This document shows positions 60,570-64,000 of a DNA stretch of 64,000 bases, piece after piece; within the stretch, counting starts at the first letter, position 1; every line of letters starts with the position of its first letter. The translations under genes were made by a program, and so were the position numbers. The notes below the pieces were generated by a model. The model ran no database searches. It saw only the letters and a program-made list of their open reading frames with translations, and had not been told where the DNA came from. Source of the stretch: Gracilimonas sp965227785 (GTDB lineage Bacteria; Bacteroidota; Rhodothermia; Balneolales; Balneolaceae); the NCBI RefSeq assembly GCF_965227785.1, contig NZ_OZ245785.1, positions 1,612,001 to 1,676,000 of the forward strand, read 5' to 3'.

Positions 60570-60595
60570 GCCAATACCGTTTTCACGGCATTGGC
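60570..60595 (-). promoter_or_regulatory. Hairpin between rplL and rpoB
   Basis: GCCAATGCCGT, a 4-nt loop and ACGGTATTGGC form an 11-bp stem with one mismatch. No T run follows, so it is not a simple terminator. In the same place E. coli has an attenuator and RNase III site that adjusts rpoBC against ribosomal protein levels; a similar role here is inference. Confidence 0.6.
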
Positions 60596-60619
60596 TACCA
60601 ACGAATGTGTAAGTATGAG

Positions 60620-60997
60620 TTACTTAAGCTCTACTTCGGCACCAGCTTCTTCAAGCTTGCCTTTGATTTGCTCAGCTTCATCTTTAGAAACTGCTTCTTT
60701 TACAGTGCCGGGAGCTCCGTCAACCAATTCTTTGGCTTCTTTCAGCCCAAGACCGGTGATACCGCGTACTTCTTTAATTACCGCGATTTTCTTAGCACCA
60801 GCGCTTTTCAGAACTACGTCAAACTCAGTTTGCTCTTCTCCGCCACCGGCTTCTCCGCCGCCAGCAGGTCCAGCTACTGCAACAGCAGCTTGAGCAGGTT
60901 TGATATCGTATTCTTCTTCAAGAACTTTAGCAAGTTCGTTTGCTTCTTTAATTGTTAGGTTGACAAGCTGTTCAGCTAAATCTTTAACGTCAGCCAT
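60620..60997 (-). CDS. rplL: 50S ribosomal protein L7/L12
   Basis: 125 residues. The N-terminal dimerisation domain has LAEQLVNLTIKEANELAKVL. A flexible Ala/Gly hinge (about 35-55) follows. The C-terminal factor-binding domain has KKIAVIKEVRGITGLGLKEA and KELVDGAPGTVKEAVSKDEA. It forms the ribosomal stalk that recruits elongation factors. It follows rplJ by 53 bp in the standard order. Confidence 0.98.
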   Translation of the reverse strand: MADVKDLAEQLVNLTIKEANELAKVLEEEYDIKPAQAAVAVAGPAGGGEAGGGEEQTEFDVVLKSAGAKKIAVIKEVRGITGLGLKEAKELVDGAPGTVKEAVSKDEAEQIKGKLEEAGAEVELK

Positions 60998-61050
60998 TTG
61001 TTATCTCCAGTTGTTTTGATATAAAAAATTCTAGTTGTAATAAATAAGGG

Positions 61051-61572
61051 TTACTCTTCGCCTTTTTCAGCGATGGTTTTAACGGCACCAACAAGGTTAG
61101 ATCCTTGTGATTCAAGCGCACCAACTACGTTAGATAGTGGGGCCATCAACAGACCAAGGATATCGCCAACAATCTCGTTCTTCGACTTCATAGCTGCGAG
61201 AACGTCCAGCTTATCCGCACCGTAAAAATCTCCGTCTACGATAGCTGCTTTGAATTCTGGCTTGTTGTTATCCTTGATAAAATCTTTCAATACCTTGGCG
61301 GGTGCTGATAATTCTTCATCAACGAATGCAAAAGCATTCTGCTCAACCAATGAGGGGATAATATCATCGTATCCACCAACTTCTTCCATTGCGAGCTTTA
61401 CAAGTTTGTTCTTGTAAACTTTGAATCGAATATCTCCCTTACGAAATGCACCTCGCAATTCGTTGACTTCCGGTACCGACATTCCTGAATACTTCGCAAT
61501 GTATAAAGCACTCGAACTTTTCAGTTTTTCGGTAAGTTCATCAAGAATTGCACGCTTTTCTGCAGTAGGCAT
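61051..61572 (-). CDS. rplJ: 50S ribosomal protein L10
   Basis: 173 residues, base of the L7/L12 stalk. The N-terminal rRNA-binding part has LTEKLKSSSALYIAKYSGMS and FRKGDIRFKVYKNKLVKLA; the C-terminal helix binds L7/L12 dimers. A good AGGAGG precedes the ATG. Only 17 bp separate it from rplA, so the long L10-binding leader known in enteric bacteria is absent here. Confidence 0.97.
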   Translation of the reverse strand: MPTAEKRAILDELTEKLKSSSALYIAKYSGMSVPEVNELRGAFRKGDIRFKVYKNKLVKLAMEEVGGYDDIIPSLVEQNAFAFVDEELSAPAKVLKDFIKDNNKPEFKAAIVDGDFYGADKLDVLAAMKSKNEIVGDILGLLMAPLSNVVGALESQGSNLVGAVKTIAEKGEE

Positions 61573-61589
61573 AATTTAATTTCCTCCTA

Positions 61590-62288
61590 TTATAGGGATG
61601 TAACTGCGGTTCTGCTTATCGGGATGCTTGGTCCCATTGTGCTGCTCATGAAAACACTTTTCACATACAGCCCTTTTGCGGAAGCCGGCCTCAAGCCCAT
61701 AACCGTACGAAGGAATGACTCAGCATTCTCTTTCAGGTCACTGGCATCAAAACTAATTTTTCCAATCGATGTATGAAGAATTCCGGTTTTATCAACACGG
61801 AAATCAATCTGACCAGCTTTTACTTGCTTAACAGCATCGGCCACATCCATTGTTACGGTTCCACTCTTAGGGTTAGGCATCAGTCCGCGGGGCCCTAAAA
61901 AGCGCCCAAGCTTACCGAGTTTACCCATTACGTCGGGTGTAGCTATAATAACGTCGATATCAGCCCACCCTTCTTCTATTTTCGTGATGTAATCATCAAG
62001 ACCAACATGGTCGGCACCAGCTTCTCTGGCTTCATCTTGCTTGGCTTCGTTAACGAGAGCCAATACCTTAACTTCTTTACCGGTACCATGAGGCAAGCTC
62101 ACTGTACCACGCACCATTTGGTCGGCGTGGCGGGGATCAACTCCCAACCGAACGTCAACGTCAACAGATGCATCAAAGTTAGCGGTAGATGTTTTCTTAA
62201 CCAGATCGCACGCTTCTTCCAAAGTATACTCTACCTCGGGATTCACGAGTGCCACGGCCTGTTGGTATTTTTTTCCTCTTTTTGCCAT
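61590..62288 (-). CDS. rplA: 50S ribosomal protein L1
   Basis: 232 residues from ATG 62288; GTG two codons earlier is possible. L1 domains: AKRGKKYQQAVALV at the start, DVDVRLGVDPRHADQMVRGT, then GTGKEVKVLALVNEAKQDEA and GRFLGPRGLMPNPKSGTV. It forms the mobile L1 stalk. rplK precedes it by 13 bp, consistent with coupled synthesis. L1 often represses the L11 operon; no clear L1-binding mimic was identified here. Confidence 0.97.
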   Translation of the reverse strand: MAKRGKKYQQAVALVNPEVEYTLEEACDLVKKTSTANFDASVDVDVRLGVDPRHADQMVRGTVSLPHGTGKEVKVLALVNEAKQDEAREAGADHVGLDDYITKIEEGWADIDVIIATPDVMGKLGKLGRFLGPRGLMPNPKSGTVTMDVADAVKQVKAGQIDFRVDKTGILHTSIGKISFDASDLKENAESFLRTVMGLRPASAKGLYVKSVFMSSTMGPSIPISRTAVTSL

Positions 62289-62301
62289 GATCACAATTTC
62301 C

Positions 62302-62733
62302 TTACTTTTCGCGATTTACTCTAAGACCCATACTGCGAGCCGTTCCTGCAACCATTTCCGCGCCAGCTTCGATGTCAAACGCATTTAAGTCTTCCATCTT
62401 TTCTTCTGCGATTTCTTTGCATTGGCTCCAGGTTACCGTACCTACTTTATTTCGGTTAGGTTCACCTGATCCGGACTTGATTTTCGCTGCTTTTTTAAGA
62501 AGTACAGGTGCTGGTGGAGTCTTTGTTTTGAATGTAAAAGACTTATCAGCATAAACTGTAATCTCAACAGGAACAACAGTTCCGGCCTTGTCCTGAGTCT
62601 TAGCATTAAAGGCTTTACAAAACTCCATTATATTGATTCCCGCCTGACCGAGTGCCGGCCCAACAGGTGGCGCAGGGTTTGCCTGCCCCCCAACAATCTG
62701 GAGCTTCAGGATTTTATCAACTTTTTTAGCCAT
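62302..62733 (-). CDS. rplK: 50S ribosomal protein L11
   Basis: 143 residues, the GTPase-associated centre protein. KLQIVGGQANPAPPVGPALG and QAGINIMEFCKAFNAKT at the start and the C-terminal RNA-binding domain with SMGLRVN near the end. Full length. The 73-bp gap to nusG upstream may hold a promoter. Confidence 0.98.
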   Translation of the reverse strand: MAKKVDKILKLQIVGGQANPAPPVGPALGQAGINIMEFCKAFNAKTQDKAGTVVPVEITVYADKSFTFKTKTPPAPVLLKKAAKIKSGSGEPNRNKVGTVTWSQCKEIAEEKMEDLNAFDIEAGAEMVAGTARSMGLRVNREK

Positions 62734-62806
62734 GGATTCTCAGGATCCTATAATTAATAACTTCAGTTTAATTTGCGTAATAGCTAGTGTGCATCAACTA
62801 GGTTCT

Positions 62807-63364
62807 TTATGTAGCGGACTCAACTTGGCTGACATCCACTTCCACGGGAGTTTTACGGCCAAAAATACTAACCATAACTCGCAGTTTCAGTTTTTCAGGA
62901 TTCACTTCCTGAACGGTTCCGTCAAAATCTTTAAACGGACCGGATATCACTTTAACCAAGTCTCCCTCGCTGTACGGAATCTCAATATTCCGCGGTTCAT
63001 CGCCACCGTCTTTCACTCGTCCAATGATGCGTTTGACTTCGTGATCTTTCAGTGGAGTTGGCACCGTCTCATTTTTACCTACCTTCAAAAAACCAAGGCA
63101 GGAGGGTGCACTTTGTATCAAATTGTTTACTTCTTCATCGTAATGAGTATTCAAAAGAATATAGCCGGGAAAGAAGTTTTTCTCGCGGGTACGCTTCTTT
63201 CCGGAACGAATCTCAACTACCGTTTCAGTGGGAATCAAGATCTCCTTGATTTTATCCTCTAAACCTTCATCTTCAATTTCGCGCTCGAGAAATTCTTTAA
63301 CTTTTTTTTCATGACTGGAAAAGCAGCGAACCACATACCAATCATGCGTTAATTCTTTACTCAT
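62807..63364 (-). CDS. nusG: Transcription termination/antitermination protein NusG
   Basis: 185 residues. The NGN domain (about 1-125) has DWYVVRCFSSHEKKVKEFLE, FFPGYILLNTHYDEE and FLKVGKNETVPTPL; the KOW domain (about 130-185) has EGDLVKVISGPFKDFDGTVQ. It binds RNA polymerase and links it to ribosomes and Rho. The start ATG overlaps the secE stop by one base (TAATG), so the two are translationally coupled. Confidence 0.98.
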   Translation of the reverse strand: MSKELTHDWYVVRCFSSHEKKVKEFLEREIEDEGLEDKIKEILIPTETVVEIRSGKKRTREKNFFPGYILLNTHYDEEVNNLIQSAPSCLGFLKVGKNETVPTPLKDHEVKRIIGRVKDGGDEPRNIEIPYSEGDLVKVISGPFKDFDGTVQEVNPEKLKLRVMVSIFGRKTPVEVDVSQVESAT

Positions 63365-63549
63365 TATTGATTATAAATAACTTCTAAGATGGTGCTGTAC
63401 ATTTGGTCAACACCAAAGATGAATACCGATATTATGATTGAAAAAACCACCACGATAATGGTATTATCGATCAGTTCTTTTTGAGTTGGCCAGGAAACCT
63501 TCTTGAATTCCTTTACAACACCGTCAAAAAAATCATTAATCTTGCTCAT
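63364..63549 (-). CDS. secE: Preprotein translocase subunit SecE
   Basis: 61 residues from ATG 63549, the short single-helix form of SecE. The conserved cytoplasmic segment FKKVSWPTQKELIDNTIIVV is followed by one membrane helix. It holds the SecY channel together. An upstream in-frame start would run back through the tRNA-Trp gene and is rejected. It lies 17 bp after tRNA-Trp and couples to nusG. Confidence 0.96.
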   Translation of the reverse strand: MSKINDFFDGVVKEFKKVSWPTQKELIDNTIIVVVFSIIISVFIFGVDQMYSTILEVIYNQ

Positions 63550-63566
63550 ATCATTTATTTTATCTG

Positions 63567-63639
63567 CACGGGTGGAGAGACTCGAACTCCCGACACCTGG
63601 TTTTGGAGACCAGTGCTCTGCCAACTGAGCTACACCCGT
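63567..63639 (-). tRNA. tRNA-Trp (CCA anticodon)
   Basis: 73-nt cloverleaf on the minus strand: acceptor ACGGGTG paired with CACCCGT, discriminator G, D-arm GCTCAGTTGGCAGAGC, anticodon loop CTCCAAA on stem CTGGT/ACCAG, and T-loop TTCGAGT. CCA is not encoded. It sits between tuf and secE, a very common arrangement. Confidence 0.97.
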
Positions 63640-63705
63640 ATAAAGCGCACAAGAGCAGGCGGCAAACCGACTGCTCTATGCACTGGCCTTATTTAAGGTA
63701 CTGCC

Positions 63706-64000
63706 TTAATCCAATATTTTAGTTACAACTCCGGCGCCCACGGTACGTCCGCCTTCGCGAATCGCAAACCGCAGCCCTTCTTCCATCGCTACCGGCTGAA
63801 TAAGTCCTACATTCAGCTTCACGTTGTCTCCCGGCATTACCATCTCTACGCCATCGGGAAGCTCACAAGCTCCGGTTACGTCGGTGGTACGGAAGTAAAA
63901 CTGTGGGCGGTAGCCCTTGAAGAATGGCGTGTGTCGGCCACCTTCGTCCTTACTGAGCACATACACCTCACACTCAAACTGCTTGTGAGGAGTGATCGAG
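63706..64000 (-). CDS. tuf: Elongation factor Tu, C-terminal part (5' end outside window)
   Basis: The visible 97 residues are the end of EF-Tu domain 3: ITPHKQFECEVYVLSKDEGG, RHTPFFKGYRPQFYFRTTDV, then GVEMVMPGDNVKLNVGLI and GGRTVGAGVVTKILD at the C-terminus. The GTPase domain lies beyond position 64000. EF-Tu delivers aminoacyl-tRNA to the ribosome. It is the first visible gene of the tuf-trnW-secE-nusG block on this strand. A hairpin (AGAGCA and TGCTCT around 63652-63676) lies between it and the tRNA. Confidence 0.98.
   Translation of the reverse strand, partial: SITPHKQFECEVYVLSKDEGGRHTPFFKGYRPQFYFRTTDVTGACELPDGVEMVMPGDNVKLNVGLIQPVAMEEGLRFAIREGGRTVGAGVVTKILD

Noticed and set aside
63550..63624. 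Longer secE starting upstream
   Set aside because: The extra frame is the antisense and sense overlap of tRNA-Trp, and the short SecE beginning at ATG 63549 has the normal family length.
1..64000. CRISPR array
   Set aside because: No series of regularly spaced direct repeats was seen. The repeats present are inverted pairs in intergenic gaps or in-frame protein repeats.

Overview
The window is a chromosomal segment of a Gram-negative, aerobic, heterotrophic bacterium from the Bacteroidota/Rhodothermota/Balneolota assemblage. Several secreted proteins end in the NYPNPFNPST-type C-terminal sorting domain. There are TonB paralogues, outer-membrane lipoproteins, RND pumps, a bacterial-type phytoene desaturase and Bacteroidota-like promoter spacing. 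Protein flavour points most to a marine Balneolaceae (Gracilimonas/Balneola-like); that placement is inference, because no 16S rRNA is present.

Layout. 1-9535: an nfeD/SPFH pair, an MscS channel, a lone receiver protein, bacilliredoxin and superoxide dismutase, an SthA-like flavoprotein, and aspS coupled to a DUF429 gene. 9541-13800: a repeat-rich stretch holding a LuxR-type regulator with a degenerate receiver, a TM2 protein, tRNA-Met(CAU) and proS. 13812-18842: NAD(P)HX repair enzyme, VanZ-like protein and four consecutive TonB-family genes, two of them nearly identical. 18901-22678: Nudix and DUF1844 pair, DUF1015-serC, rhomboid protease. 22792-27890: a duplicated two-gene cassette of a small secreted CTD protein followed by a large secreted protein with an S74 intramolecular chaperone. 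28137-36492: orphan histidine kinase, RlpA, CrtI, a GLUG-repeat secreted protein, a lipoprotein amidase and transaldolase. 36682-44278: one RND adaptor followed by two RND permeases. 44434-52111: stress and metabolic genes, including an apparently exported PLP enzyme plus lipoprotein RidA, an M28 peptidase and an AAC(6')-like acetyltransferase. 52312-64000 (minus): the conserved tuf-trnW-secE-nusG-rplKAJL-rpoBC block, with tuf cut by the window edge.

Most of the window is ordinary housekeeping. The features most worth attention are the duplicated sorting-domain/S74 cassette, the four-gene TonB array, the receiver lacking its phospho-acceptor Asp, the exported PLP-enzyme/RidA pair, and at least four different inverted-repeat elements in intergenic gaps. 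One of these repeats begins exactly at the stop codons of both convergent neighbours. I see no CRISPR array, insertion sequence, integrase, prophage or recognised defence system. Start codons were chosen by Shine-Dalgarno position, signal peptide and family length; rpoB, rpoC and one secreted protein appear to start with TTG.
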